Shown piece by piece: positions 1 through 8,417 of a DNA stretch of 52,883 nt (its first letter is position 1; each line of letters begins with the position of its first letter). A model generated the notes under the pieces. It did not search any database and was not told the origin of the DNA. It saw only the letters and a program-made list of their open reading frames with translations. The stretch is taken from NCBI GenBank assembly GCA_015222055.1, contig JADFUR010000096.1, positions 1 to 52,883 of the forward strand, given 5' to 3'. The translations under genes and the position numbers were made by a program. Source of the stretch: Bacteroidota bacterium (GTDB lineage: Bacteria; Bacteroidota; Bacteroidia; Bacteroidales; B39-G9).

Positions 1-556
1 AATAAATATATAAAATAGAAACACTAACAATAATTAATAAAATAATTAGAAGCTGATTATTGAATTTTATATTATTAATTTTTTCGGGAAAAAATATAAA
101 AAGTACAATCAATGATATTAGACCAACAACAATTGTAATAATTAGTTGACTAAAACTACCAACAATGGTTGCAAAAATGGCAGATACTCGATTTTTTCTT
201 TTTAGAACAAAAATTCTCCCACCAAATTCACCAACTCTGTTTGGTGTAAAAATGGAAACTGTAACTCCTGACAAAACAGCCTTTAGCGATTTTGAAAACG
301 TGATTTTTTCTAAATTTTTTACTAATAATTTTCATTTTGCAGATTCAATACTCCAATTCGCAAACATTAGCAATAAAACAATAATTAAAATAAATAAATT
401 AAAATAATTAAATTTATAAAATTGATTAATTATATTATTTGTTTTATTATAACGATATAATTTTATTATAATAAATCCATATGAAGCAATTATTATTGCT
501 ATTTTTATGATGTTTTTGTATGTTTTGTTTAATTTCATGTTAAAAAAATTAAACAA
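1..556 (-). pseudogene. YbhN/MprF-type flippase-like membrane protein, interrupted by an in-frame TGA and cut by the window edge
   Basis: The minus-strand frame starts at 556 and runs to position 1 with a single stop, TGA at 332-334. Before the stop it reads a basic N-terminus, two hydrophobic segments and ANWSIESAK. After it, in the same frame, it reads KLLVKNLEKITFSKSLK, then TPNRVGEFGGR and more hydrophobic sequence. That motif is typical of the lysylphosphatidylglycerol synthase transmembrane (UPF0104/YbhN) family of Bacteroidota, in which a Trp normally stands where the TGA is. A TGG-to-TGA change or a base-call error explains it best. The C-terminus lies outside the window. The family is thought to act in lipid translocation at the inner membrane. 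Divergent from rsmA. Confidence 0.75.
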
Positions 557-785
557 ATATATAAAGATATTTGAATTTGGAATAAGATTTTAGAACTTTA
601 CACAATTAATTTAGTTAAAAGTTCAGAAAGTTTAAAGTTCATAAAGTTATATACACATGGTTACAACTAAATGTTGTAGATAAATTTCCGATAAGTAGGG
701 TTTCTACAGACTTGGTTACAAAATTTAATGACAATGAATTTTTAAACAACAAATCATAATCTAAAAATAATCACACACTATTATT
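557..785. other. divergent intergenic region
   Basis: This 229-bp spacer lies between the leftward membrane protein gene and rsmA. Around 590-650 it holds imperfect repeats of AAAGTTC/TTAAAGTT, resembling the TAAAGNN heptamers found twice inside the prophage. No clear TTTG/TAnnTTTG promoter pair could be picked for rsmA. Confidence 0.4.
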
Positions 786-1565
786 ATGGGATATGTTAAA
801 GCCAAAAAATATTTAGGGCAACATTTTTTAAAAGATAAAAATATTGCAAAAAAAATTGTAGAAAGCCTTTTGAATAATGATGTAGATAGGGTGTTAGAAA
901 TTGGTCCCGGAATGGGTGTTTTAACACAATTTTTATTGAAAAATGATAATTATGAAACTTATGTTGTTGAGATTGATATAGAATCTGTAGAATATCTTAA
1001 AAAAGAATTTCCCGAATTAAAAGACAGGATAATTAGTGAAGATTTTTTAAAGTTTAATTTTAAGGAATTTTCAACTGCAAAGTTTTCGATAATTGGAAAT
1101 TTCCCGTATAATATTTCAAGTCAGATATTTTTTAGAGTAATTGAAAATAAAGATTCTGTTGTGGAAGTCGTTGGAATGTTGCAAAAAGAAGTGGCACAAA
1201 GATTAGCAGCCAAACCTGGAAGTAAAACTTATGGTATTTTAAGCGTTTTGTTACAGGCTTATTATAATATTGAATATTTGTTTACTGTTAACGCAGAAGT
1301 TTTTTCTCCTCCTCCAAAAGTTAAATCGGCGGTTATTAGATTGACACGAAATACGGTAAAAAAAATTGATTGTAACGAAGATTTATTTTTCAGAGTTATA
1401 AAAACAAGTTTTAATCAACGACGAAAGACATTAAACAATTCTTTAAAACCAATATTGCTAAACATTAAAATTAAAGATGAGATAATGTTAAAGCGACCTG
1501 AACAATTAAGTGTGGATAATTTCATAAAATTAACTAATTTAGTGGAAAATTGTATGAAATCTTAA
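786..1565 (+). CDS. rsmA: 16S rRNA (adenine1518/1519-N6)-dimethyltransferase RsmA (KsgA)
   Basis: This enzyme dimethylates the two adjacent adenines in the 3'-terminal hairpin of 16S rRNA during late 30S assembly, using SAM. The 259-residue length fits the family. Visible motifs are GQHFL at 11-15, the SAM-binding LEIGPGMGVLT at 37-47, and the catalytic motif IV as GNFPYNIS, the Bacteroidota variant of NLPY. The C-terminus holds the usual FNQRRKTLNNSLK helix region. The ATG at 786 gives the expected N-terminal KAKKYLGQHFL. It is followed by mgtE after 80 bp, an arrangement common in this phylum. Confidence 0.97.
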   Translation: MGYVKAKKYLGQHFLKDKNIAKKIVESLLNNDVDRVLEIGPGMGVLTQFLLKNDNYETYVVEIDIESVEYLKKEFPELKDRIISEDFLKFNFKEFSTAKFSIIGNFPYNISSQIFFRVIENKDSVVEVVGMLQKEVAQRLAAKPGSKTYGILSVLLQAYYNIEYLFTVNAEVFSPPPKVKSAVIRLTRNTVKKIDCNEDLFFRVIKTSFNQRRKTLNNSLKPILLNIKIKDEIMLKRPEQLSVDNFIKLTNLVENCMKS

Positions 1566-1645
1566 ATTTAGGATTTAGATTGAGACATTATTTTTTTCTA
1601 ATCATAAAAGATGTAATTAGGGTGGCTACATAAAAAAACAAGATT

Positions 1646-3007
1646 ATGCGTTTTGAATTAACAAAAGAATTTATTGACAGTTTATGCGAGGCAATTGAAT
1701 TAAAGGATGAAAAAGCCACCTTAGATTTGATTGAGAAGTTGCATGCAGCAGATATTGCAGAGATATACGATGAGTTAGATATTGATGAAGCAAAATTTAT
1801 TCACTTATTGCTTGAAGATGAAAAGTCGTCTGATGTATTAGTTGAACTTGAAGATGATGTACGCGAAAAGTTTTTGCAATCAATGCCCAGCATGGAAATT
1901 GCAAAAAAAATAATTTATGGAATTGATTCTGATGATGCAGCTGACATAATTGGTACATTTTCTGATGAAAAGCAACAGGAAATTTTAACTCATATTGATG
2001 ATATTGTGCAGGCTGGTGATATTGTTGATTTGCTTAATTACGACGAAGATTCTGCCGGAGGTTTAATGGCTAAAGAATTAGTTGCTGTTAACGAAAATTG
2101 GAACATTACCAAAAGTCTTCGCGAAATGCGAAAACAAGCCGAAGAGTTAGACGATGTGTTTTTTGTTTATGTTACTGACGATGATAATATTTTAAAAGGG
2201 ACTCTGTCGTTAAAAAAATTACTGCTACTATCAGAAAGTATAAATATTAAAACCGCATGCAACAAAGAAGTTATTTCTGTTAATGTTGAGACTCCTTCTG
2301 AAGAGGTAGCTAATATTATGGATAAATATGACCTTGTGGCACTTCCTGTAATTGACAGCATTGGTCGCCTTGTTGGAAGAATTACAATTGATGATGTTGT
2401 TGATGTTATTAGAGAAGAAGCCGGAAAAGATTACCAGATGATGTCAGGTATTTCCGAGGATATTGAATCTACCGATAATGTTTTAGTGCAAACGCGTGCT
2501 CGTATGCCATGGCTTATTATTGCTATGTTTGGGGGGATTTTAAGTTCACGAGTAATTTATCAATTTACCGGTGAATTATCGTTTTTACCTCAAATGGCAA
2601 TGTTCATTCCTATGATAACAGGTATGGGCGGTAATGTAGGGATACAATCTTCAGCTATTATAATTCAAGGCTTAGCAAATAATTCACTTGGTATTGAAAG
2701 TCCCTTTAAAAAATTAATTAAAGAATTTTTAATTGCATTAGTGAACGGCTCTATATTATCTACAATTATTTTGGTTTTTAATTTATTAACATCAGATTCA
2801 TATATTATTACTATTGCAGTTAGCATTGCTTTGTTTTCTGTAATTTTGTTTGCAACACTTTTTGGCACTTTTGTTCCTCTTATTTTAGATAGATTTAAAA
2901 TTGATCCTGCTTTGGCGACAGGTCCATTTATTACTACTGTTGATGATATATCTGGCGTTTTTATTTATCTCGCTATTTGTAAATTACTTCTCGGAGTTTT
3001 AGGATAA
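1646..3007 (+). CDS. mgtE: magnesium transporter MgtE
   Basis: MgtE is a homodimeric Mg2+ channel of the inner membrane, gated by its cytosolic domains. The 453 residues show the full architecture. An acidic MgtE_N helical domain covers about 1-130. Tandem CBS domains cover about 135-255, starting at EDSAGGLMAKELVAV and containing the second CBS signature LPVIDSIGRLVGRITIDDVVD. Five transmembrane segments follow from about 285 to the end. The pore-region motif GPFITTVDDISGVFIY is present near the C-terminus. The gene ends 8 bp before the ATG of the gene split by the prophage, so the two probably formed one transcript. Confidence 0.96.
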   Translation: MRFELTKEFIDSLCEAIELKDEKATLDLIEKLHAADIAEIYDELDIDEAKFIHLLLEDEKSSDVLVELEDDVREKFLQSMPSMEIAKKIIYGIDSDDAADIIGTFSDEKQQEILTHIDDIVQAGDIVDLLNYDEDSAGGLMAKELVAVNENWNITKSLREMRKQAEELDDVFFVYVTDDDNILKGTLSLKKLLLLSESINIKTACNKEVISVNVETPSEEVANIMDKYDLVALPVIDSIGRLVGRITIDDVVDVIREEAGKDYQMMSGISEDIESTDNVLVQTRARMPWLIIAMFGGILSSRVIYQFTGELSFLPQMAMFIPMITGMGGNVGIQSSAIIIQGLANNSLGIESPFKKLIKEFLIALVNGSILSTIILVFNLLTSDSYIITIAVSIALFSVILFATLFGTFVPLILDRFKIDPALATGPFITTVDDISGVFIYLAICKLLLGVLG

Positions 3008-3015
3008 TCGAAAAA

Positions 3016-3075
3016 ATGAATATTACTGAACCAAAATTAATTTTAGACAAAAAAAAATGTTTGAGAAATATATAA
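3016..3075 (+). pseudogene. 5' fragment of a D-threonine aldolase/D-serine dehydratase-like gene split by the prophage
   Basis: The ATG at 3016 opens a frame reading MNITEPKLILDKKKCLRN. It runs into prophage DNA after about position 3071 and meets a TAA at 3073-3075. The remainder, beginning NIEKMVSKAENNN, is at 39116-40153 in the matching frame. Joining the two at the shared AAATAT gives a continuous protein of about 362 residues. The N-terminus fits the family (typically ..TPxLxLDxxKxxxNIxxM). The fragment itself has no function. Confidence 0.9.
3066..3071. repeat. target-site duplication, left copy
   Basis: AAATAT here and at 39115-39120 flank the prophage. Mu-family transposition duplicates 5 bp. 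The sixth matching base may be chance, so each end is certain only to about 1 bp. Confidence 0.85.
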
Positions 3076-3120
3076 TCGTCAAAACCAAACATACATAATT
3101 TAAAAACCAAATGTACAATT
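3072..3120. promoter_or_regulatory. prophage left-in-window end with two transposase-binding-like sites
   Basis: ACCAAACATACA at 3084 and ACCAAATGTACA at 3106 point inward, 22 bp apart. The outermost site starts 12 bp from the end, preceded by ATA, exactly as at the opposite end, where ACCAAACATACA also starts 12 bp in. This mirrors the paired R/L sites bound by MuA. The function is inferred from position and symmetry. Confidence 0.75.
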
Positions 3121-3162
3121 AAAATGCCACAAATGAGTTCTTGATTAAGCCCATTTGTGGCA
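3117..3162 (-). terminator. intrinsic terminator of the leftward late transcript
   Basis: The perfect 11-bp stem TGCCACAAATG (3125-3135) and CATTTGTGGCA (3152-3162) is followed, on the minus strand, by TTTTAATT. It lies immediately after the methylase stop codon and before the phage end sites, so it probably stops late transcription from running into host DNA. Confidence 0.8.
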
Positions 3163-3168
3163 AATTGT

Positions 3169-3975
3169 CTAAATATTATAATTTGCCGTTAGCACCTCTA
3201 TCTTATTTTTTCTTTTAGTAACAGTAGCACCGTTGGTTGCACTAAGTGTCTTACTAAAGCTTTTAGTATGCCAGTCGTTTTTTTTGATATACTCTGTTAA
3301 AACATCAGACGGATAAGAGCTGAGCAGAAACTTACCTTTCATATTTGCAAGAGCATTTAAATCCCGTTTAAAGTTCTCATGGCTATATCCTCCGTAGTGA
3401 CCTTGGTTTGAATCTATGTATGGAGGATCTGCATAAACAAATGTATCAACAGTATCTCGGCTTGATACAACCTTATGGGCATCATTAGCTTCTATTTGAA
3501 CGTTTTTGAGGCGGTCTGACAATTCAAACGTAAATTTATCTATCTTATTTTGAATGGTATATGCACGTTTATTACGATCGTAACCCCATGAACCTATCTT
3601 ACAGCTAAACCCTTGATTGGTTACCACGTAAAATGCCCACGCCCTAACGACAGGATCGTCAGCAAACAACCACGGACTATTATATATAATCAAAGCTTTT
3701 TTGTAAGTCTCTTGACTATGCAATGTGGCTTCTATTCTTTTACGTAAATCAAAATAGCTATGTTTAAGCACTTCATAAAAATTAACAACATTCATATTTG
3801 CATCATTAATAACTTCACTCTTTGCTGGTTGTTTTGCCCAAAACACAGCTCCCCCGCCAAAAAATGGCTCCACATAAATTTTATGCTCTGGGATAAGTGG
3901 TAATATCTCTTTAAGCATGTTTTGTTTCCCACCATAATAACTGATTGGTGTTTTTAATTGAATTTTTTCATCCAT
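3169..3975 (-). CDS. Dam-like DNA adenine-N6 methyltransferase (D12 class)
   Basis: This enzyme transfers a methyl group from SAM to adenine N6 in DNA. The 268 residues have the D12 (PF02086) layout: YYGGK at 13-17, the SAM-binding EPFFGGGAVF at about 36-45, and the catalytic DPPY at 183-186. Length matches Dam. It is the last gene of the leftward late operon, next to the phage end, where phage Mu carries its DNA-modification gene mom. Protection of phage DNA from host restriction is therefore the likely role. No restriction partner is present, so it is an orphan methylase. The target site cannot be told from sequence; GATC is likely for the family. Confidence 0.93.
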   Translation of the reverse strand: MDEKIQLKTPISYYGGKQNMLKEILPLIPEHKIYVEPFFGGGAVFWAKQPAKSEVINDANMNVVNFYEVLKHSYFDLRKRIEATLHSQETYKKALIIYNSPWLFADDPVVRAWAFYVVTNQGFSCKIGSWGYDRNKRAYTIQNKIDKFTFELSDRLKNVQIEANDAHKVVSSRDTVDTFVYADPPYIDSNQGHYGGYSHENFKRDLNALANMKGKFLLSSYPSDVLTEYIKKNDWHTKSFSKTLSATNGATVTKRKNKIEVLTANYNI

Positions 3976-4026
3976 TGTTTTATTAAATTTAAATTATTTA
4001 TAAATTTGCATTCTCTGACAAACTAA

Positions 4027-4077
4027 AAAAGGTGCACATACACCAACCAAAGGCATTTGCTCTCGGCGTGGTGTATG
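4027..4077 (-). terminator. strong hairpin terminator between the 101-aa gene and the methylase
   Basis: AAAGGTGCACATACACC pairs perfectly with GGTGTATGTGCACCTTT across a loop of about 17 nt. Read leftward, the second arm runs into a T7 tract. It would end the tail-fibre transcript and leave the methylase to partial read-through or its own promoter. Confidence 0.8.
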
Positions 4078-4085
4078 TGCACCTT

Positions 4086-4147
4086 TATTGTTAGTAGAAG
4101 GTCAGAGTTCTACTAATAAAGTCGGGGGTTATTATCCCCTTTTATTT
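4086..4147. other. two further hairpins upstream of the terminator
   Basis: TTAGTAGAA pairs with TTCTACTAA around 4089-4114. GGGG/CCCC (about 4123-4140) is followed by TTTTATTTTT on the plus strand, so it could terminate rightward transcription. With the 4027-4077 stem, this gives three consecutive hairpins in a 185-bp gene-free gap. A small structured RNA is possible but unproven. Confidence 0.5.
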
Positions 4148-4159
4148 TTATTCTAACAA

Positions 4160-4465
4160 TTATTTAATGGGATTTTCGTGTCCTTCAAGAATTGCATTAA
4201 CTTGCCCTAACACAAGAGTACTAAGAAATCCTTTCGCTTTTTGCTGGATGCGAACTAATTCTTCATTTTTTAACTCTAAAGTTGAGTTAGAATTTTGAAT
4301 CTTAATTGCTAAATCAAAATCTAACAATTTTTTCTCCACCTCATCTTCTTTTTCTAATATAGCTAATGTTAATAATATGCTTTTTAAAAGCACTTCCTTA
4401 TTCTGTTCGTCAATTAAGGTCTTGCCATTAATTTGTTTAATTGGTTGTTGTAAATTTATTTTCAT
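4160..4465 (-). CDS. small helical phage protein of unknown function, downstream of the tail fibre
   Basis: The 101 residues are largely helical and charged, with a heptad-like stretch (about 38-80: KEDEVEKKLLDFDLAIKI, then EELVRIQQKAKGF). There is no signal peptide or transmembrane segment. The ATG overlaps the stop of the preceding gene as ATGA (4462-4465), so the two are translationally coupled. Similar small proteins follow tail fibre genes in Bacteroidota phages. A fibre assembly role is possible, but I do not recognise the family. It lacks an R-X4-6-H motif, so it is not an obvious HEPN partner for the adjacent nucleotidyltransferase. Confidence 0.7.
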   Translation of the reverse strand: MKINLQQPIKQINGKTLIDEQNKEVLLKSILLTLAILEKEDEVEKKLLDFDLAIKIQNSNSTLELKNEELVRIQQKAKGFLSTLVLGQVNAILEGHENPIK

Positions 4466-4872
4466 CTTTTTTTAATTTTAAATTTCCATTTTAAATACTC
4501 TTCAATATCTTCCTCATTTCCTTTTATATATTCTTTCGTTTTTAAGGAAAATCGTGGCATGTGAAACTTGCCATACACTTTTTTATCTGTATAAATATCG
4601 CCATGCCTTATGAACGTACAAGTTCGGATGTTTTTAAAATATGTTATTTTAGGATTTGGACATATTATATTCTCAGAAATAAATACAACAACATCAATAT
4701 CCGATTTTTCAAGCGACCAATTACCTATACGTGATCCAACAATTGCAACATCTGTAATATCCTTATTACTAATGCATGAAAAATTATCTAACACATTGCT
4801 TATTATATGCGTATATAATTCTTGTTGCGTTTTATTATCCCAATTTTGAATTATTATTTTTTTTAAATTCAT
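4462..4872 (-). CDS. nucleotidyltransferase-fold protein
   Basis: The 136 residues contain VGSRIGNWSLEKSDIDVVVFI. This fits the hG[GS]-x(9-13)-Dh[DE]h signature of the Pol-beta/MNT nucleotidyltransferase superfamily, with GS and the SDID aspartates spaced by ten residues. Such enzymes move NMP from NTP to protein, RNA or small-molecule targets. It lies 13 bp downstream of the tail fibre gene and is coupled by an ATGA overlap to a small helical protein. Its role in a phage tail-gene cluster is unknown. It could modify a host target or the fibre, or be half of a toxin-antitoxin-like pair. Confidence 0.65.
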   Translation of the reverse strand: MNLKKIIIQNWDNKTQQELYTHIISNVLDNFSCISNKDITDVAIVGSRIGNWSLEKSDIDVVVFISENIICPNPKITYFKNIRTCTFIRHGDIYTDKKVYGKFHMPRFSLKTKEYIKGNEEDIEEYLKWKFKIKKR

Positions 4873-4885
4873 ATATAATTTATAA

Positions 4886-7177
4886 TTATGGTTTTGTTAT
4901 TATCCAATTCGTAATTAATCCATCAGCAATTGTAATTGTATGAGCATTACTTTGTCCATCAGCAAAAGTTATTCCTTTAGTTATTCCTACACCACCGTTG
5001 GCAGACGCATGTATGCCTTTGATTGCTTTTCCAGTGTTCATTTCCAAATTGCCTTGACGATCTATAAACATTGCGAGTTTCGGAATTTCTTGATTATTCT
5101 TAGAATAAAATTCAGTACGACCACTTGTATCATAATTTATTTCATTTTCTTTTTTAAACCTGATTTTTCCAAAATCAGTGCTATGTCCGTTTGTGTCATA
5201 TTTTAAATTTGAGGTAATTTCAACATAAGGACCAGATGAAAATTCATTGTTAGCTGTTAACATTAAAGTTGGATTTTCTTCGGCATATATCAACTTATTA
5301 TGTAATTTTTTCCAAAAAGATACTCCTACCTTATCATTTACGTATTTAGTTGTAGCAATAGCGAGGTCTACTGAACCTGTAGGTTGTTCTTTTAATTGTG
5401 CTAAATTAGCAGCACAATTAAATATTAATTTACCATTATCAAATTCACCATAAATTAACCGACCTGAAGCCGTATTAGAAATTATTAATTTATTACTACC
5501 TGTATCGTTATATCCTGCACTAGTTCCAATAAAAACATTACTAGTCCCTTTATTATAATATCCTGCACCATGTCCTATATAGACATTATTATTACCAACT
5601 TCATTTGATTTTCCAGCCGCATTACCAATAAAAATGTTATCATTCCCTGTCGTAATATCATTTCCAGTTCCGAACCCTAAAAAAATATTTCCAGAACCAC
5701 TTGTAAGGCTTGTTCCAGAATTACAAACTGCACATAAATTAAATCCCCCAGCCGAAGATAAGCTACCTGCACCTTCTCCTATATGAATATCTGAATTTTT
5801 AGTTCTTAAAACCCTCGTTCCAGAAAAATTAATTACAGAATCTCTTATATTTAAAATATTAACACTTAAAATTTTAGCAGAGGGGTTGTAATTAAAACTG
5901 CTATTATAGACAAAGCCAGGAGTAGATGGATCATTACAAAAAGGAATTAAATTTTCATCACCATAAGAAACATCATTGCCACCTTCATTAATATTCACAG
6001 CCTTTACCTTTCTTTTAGAGCCATCTACACTATTTTCAATTATAAATAAATCATCATCAGCTAAAGTTGTCTTTTCAACAATAGTTGAAATCTCATTTGA
6101 TTTATTTTTATGAATTGAAGATGCGATATCTGATGCTTGCGTATCTGTAAAATCGTTATGAGTTCTAACATAAGTAGCCCCATCACCTATATCGTCTTGT
6201 GTTAAATTAATGTTACCTATTTGAGAATTAACACTTAAAACTTTATCGGTGTTATCAATTTTAGCCCATCCATAGGCAGTTTTAACAATCCAATCGTTTA
6301 CTTTCCAATCCGTAATACCACCTAAATTTGTTCCTCCATCAGTACTAACAATCCAAAAATAACCGGTATTTGTTGTTCCTGAAATATCAGGAGTATTTGT
6401 ATTAGCATCCCAACTACCTTGTAATAATAAGCTTCCAGATAAATTGTTAATTAAATTTTTTAAGACATAGCCTTGATTTGCACTCAATACCTTATCCGAC
6501 AAAGCAGTTGTTAAATTATCAACAATATCAACAATATTAATTTTTTTACAAAATTCATGTTGTTGAATTCTGCTTATAGGCTTATTAACATCCGAAGTGT
6601 TATTAACATTCCCCAACTCGATATCAGACTTCAAAACATTATGTGGGTTACCATTTGTTGTATTCCTGTGAGATGTGTTTTCTATTATATTATTCGCCTG
6701 TTGGGGAGTTATACCTTCTTTTTTGTTATTGGTTTCAATATCATTCGCATGCTCATTTAACACCTCAATCAATCCAACAATATCCTCTATGGAAATCTCT
6801 CCCATTGTCTGCCCTTGATAGACCCATTTAGCAGGATGTGTTTCCGGGCTTTCACCTGCATTAGTATCTGCTAATAATCGGTAGAAACCTTCGCTTTTAA
6901 ATTGCGGATCTTCGCTTGCTGGGTTAGAATAACTTACATATTGTTGCTGTTCAGCATCGTACACATAAGCTTCCTCACTATCCCAAATTTCAGGTTCTGT
7001 AACATCTTTTTTATCTACTTTTGCGTCCAGCAATTCTTGCAAACCATCAACATCAGCTGCAAGAACATTATCATCTTTGTGTCGAAAGCTGTCAAGCCAA
7101 TCCCAAAATTGATTTTGAGTTGGTTTGTCTGCGGTTTGAAACCACGCTTTTAAAGTATTAATCGTTTGCTTTGCCAT
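4886..7177 (-). CDS. tail fibre / receptor-binding protein with YadA-head-like repeats
   Basis: This 763-residue protein begins with a conserved attachment region (LKAWFQTADKPTQNQFWDWLD). Next comes a phage-fibre stretch with NPHNVLKSDIELGNVNNTSD, a classic collagen-free fibre repeat. From about residue 475 to 570 it has trimeric-autotransporter head-type repeats: NIFLGFGTGND, NIFIGNAAGKS, NVYIGHGAGYY, NVFIGTSAGYN. The C-terminus ends in GITFADGQSNAHTITIADG, a likely tip. It should form a trimer contacting the host surface. Its ATG shares a base with the preceding stop (TAATG), so the two are coupled. The repeats make it a likely site of host-range variation. Confidence 0.88.
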   Translation of the reverse strand: MAKQTINTLKAWFQTADKPTQNQFWDWLDSFRHKDDNVLAADVDGLQELLDAKVDKKDVTEPEIWDSEEAYVYDAEQQQYVSYSNPASEDPQFKSEGFYRLLADTNAGESPETHPAKWVYQGQTMGEISIEDIVGLIEVLNEHANDIETNNKKEGITPQQANNIIENTSHRNTTNGNPHNVLKSDIELGNVNNTSDVNKPISRIQQHEFCKKINIVDIVDNLTTALSDKVLSANQGYVLKNLINNLSGSLLLQGSWDANTNTPDISGTTNTGYFWIVSTDGGTNLGGITDWKVNDWIVKTAYGWAKIDNTDKVLSVNSQIGNINLTQDDIGDGATYVRTHNDFTDTQASDIASSIHKNKSNEISTIVEKTTLADDDLFIIENSVDGSKRKVKAVNINEGGNDVSYGDENLIPFCNDPSTPGFVYNSSFNYNPSAKILSVNILNIRDSVINFSGTRVLRTKNSDIHIGEGAGSLSSAGGFNLCAVCNSGTSLTSGSGNIFLGFGTGNDITTGNDNIFIGNAAGKSNEVGNNNVYIGHGAGYYNKGTSNVFIGTSAGYNDTGSNKLIISNTASGRLIYGEFDNGKLIFNCAANLAQLKEQPTGSVDLAIATTKYVNDKVGVSFWKKLHNKLIYAEENPTLMLTANNEFSSGPYVEITSNLKYDTNGHSTDFGKIRFKKENEINYDTSGRTEFYSKNNQEIPKLAMFIDRQGNLEMNTGKAIKGIHASANGGVGITKGITFADGQSNAHTITIADGLITNWIITKP

Positions 7178-7872
7178 TATATTGGATATATCTTATTAAT
7201 TATATAAGCCCCTTCAATAGTCCCTCCGCCGATTGGTGTTAAAATTCCATTGGTTCCTAATTCTACTATTTTTATATCATTTGTGCCTGTAGGCAACAAT
7301 GCTATTCTTGTCGCTTGATCAGGAACTTGGATAATTGAGGATAGACGAAAAAGATCACCATAGACAGACCCATTTGTAACGAAAGTTCCTTCAACGACTA
7401 CATAGCCATTTTTCGTGCGAGTTCGCACGTCAAATGTCGTCATGTCTGCAATAGCAATAGTATTAACCCAACCTGTATCAGCCAATTTTTTTGTTACCGA
7501 GAGTAAATCGAAAAATGTATTGGCAGAAATAGCTTCCCAGTCAAATTGTAATGCAGAAACTGTTGTTGTGCCAAATTCTGCATGATAAGCAATCTCATTT
7601 CGAGTGCCAGTGTCAACAGTTATCGCAGTATCCGTTTCGACTATTTTTATGTATTCTTGCACTACACCACCTGTAAATGGCATTAATATACCATTTAGTA
7701 CCACAAACCCTGATGAAACAACTCCTGCAGCATTTACACACCCGGACAATATATAATTATCACCTCCAAAGGCGGCAAATTTTTCAAAGATTGAATTTGC
7801 ATCCTGAAAAAATTTAAAAACATTCGTTGTAAAAGGAAAATCTCGCTTACCTTGTAATAAAATTTTATTCAT
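7177..7872 (-). CDS. tail/baseplate-associated protein, function unknown
   Basis: The 231 residues are rich in G, T, V and N, with beta-type sequence and no signal peptide or membrane segment. The middle contains short glycine-bracketed motifs (SGCVNAAGVVSSGFVVLNGILMPF is the most distinctive region, at about 43-66). It sits between the gpI-position protein and the fibre and is coupled to the fibre start by TAATG. A baseplate-to-fibre connector is the likely role by position. Upstream is the heptamer repeat at 7889-7948. Confidence 0.7.
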   Translation of the reverse strand: MNKILLQGKRDFPFTTNVFKFFQDANSIFEKFAAFGGDNYILSGCVNAAGVVSSGFVVLNGILMPFTGGVVQEYIKIVETDTAITVDTGTRNEIAYHAEFGTTTVSALQFDWEAISANTFFDLLSVTKKLADTGWVNTIAIADMTTFDVRTRTKNGYVVVEGTFVTNGSVYGDLFRLSSIIQVPDQATRIALLPTGTNDIKIVELGTNGILTPIGGGTIEGAYIINKIYPI

Positions 7873-7888
7873 ATCTTTAAATTTATTT

Positions 7889-7948
7889 ATTTATAACTTT
7901 AACCTTTTCACTTTAGTCTTTAAACTTTAGCCTTTAAACTTTAGCCCA
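7889..7948 (-). repeat. TAAAGNN heptamer tandem repeat
   Basis: On the minus strand, units TAAAGTT, TAAAGGC, TAAAGTT, TAAAGAC, TAAAGTG run in tandem. The first overlaps the stop codon of the 7941-8417 gene. The same repeat, in the same orientation relative to the local genes, follows the tape-measure stop at 26147. Confidence 0.75.
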
Positions 7949-8417
7949 CAATAACATCATAACGTTTACCAGCCAACTTATAATAATCAACTAAAGCTTT
8001 CAATCTATATAACTCACTTGAACTAAACGCATAGGGTATTATAACTATAAAATCATAATCACTGTTAAAATATGCACTATCGTTATGTATGAGAATAGCA
8101 CCTGTAATATCATCATCAACCATTAATGGTGTTTCATCAGTGTCTAAGCTCAATAAAATAATTTCATCACTACCGGCATCTTCAATTCTTAATCGACGCA
8201 AATCAGTATCAAATGCATCATTCAATGCCCCTTCTAAATAGCACACCTGTCCTGTATGACTAAGTTTATAAATGTTCGTATCCCTAAATAATTTAAAGGC
8301 ATTATAAACGTCTTTAAAAGGCATTAATAATGCGTTTAAAAAGTTTAAATTAAAAGCAGTCCTCATAAGAGGGTGCATTAACCAATTAATAACCGTTGAC
8401 CAATTAACCTCGAACAT
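7941..8417 (-). CDS. tail protein in the gpI/gp48 position
   Basis: The 158 residues follow directly after baseplate J with a 14-bp overlap, the place of Mu gp48/P2 gpI, which joins baseplate and fibres. Recognisable features are RDTNIYKLSHTGQVCYLEGALNDAFD and an acidic beta-rich C-terminus. Members of this protein type accompany the contractile-tail module of Bacteroidota Mu-like phages. I know no assigned domain. The function is inferred from gene order only. Confidence 0.72.
   Translation of the reverse strand: MFEVNWSTVINWLMHPLMRTAFNLNFLNALLMPFKDVYNAFKLFRDTNIYKLSHTGQVCYLEGALNDAFDTDLRRLRIEDAGSDEIILLSLDTDETPLMVDDDITGAILIHNDSAYFNSDYDFIVIIPYAFSSSELYRLKALVDYYKLAGKRYDVIVG

Noticed and set aside
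4160-4872. MNT-HEPN toxin-antitoxin pair
   Set aside because: The partner protein has no R-X4-6-H motif and lies in a tail gene operon, so only the nucleotidyltransferase fold is claimed.
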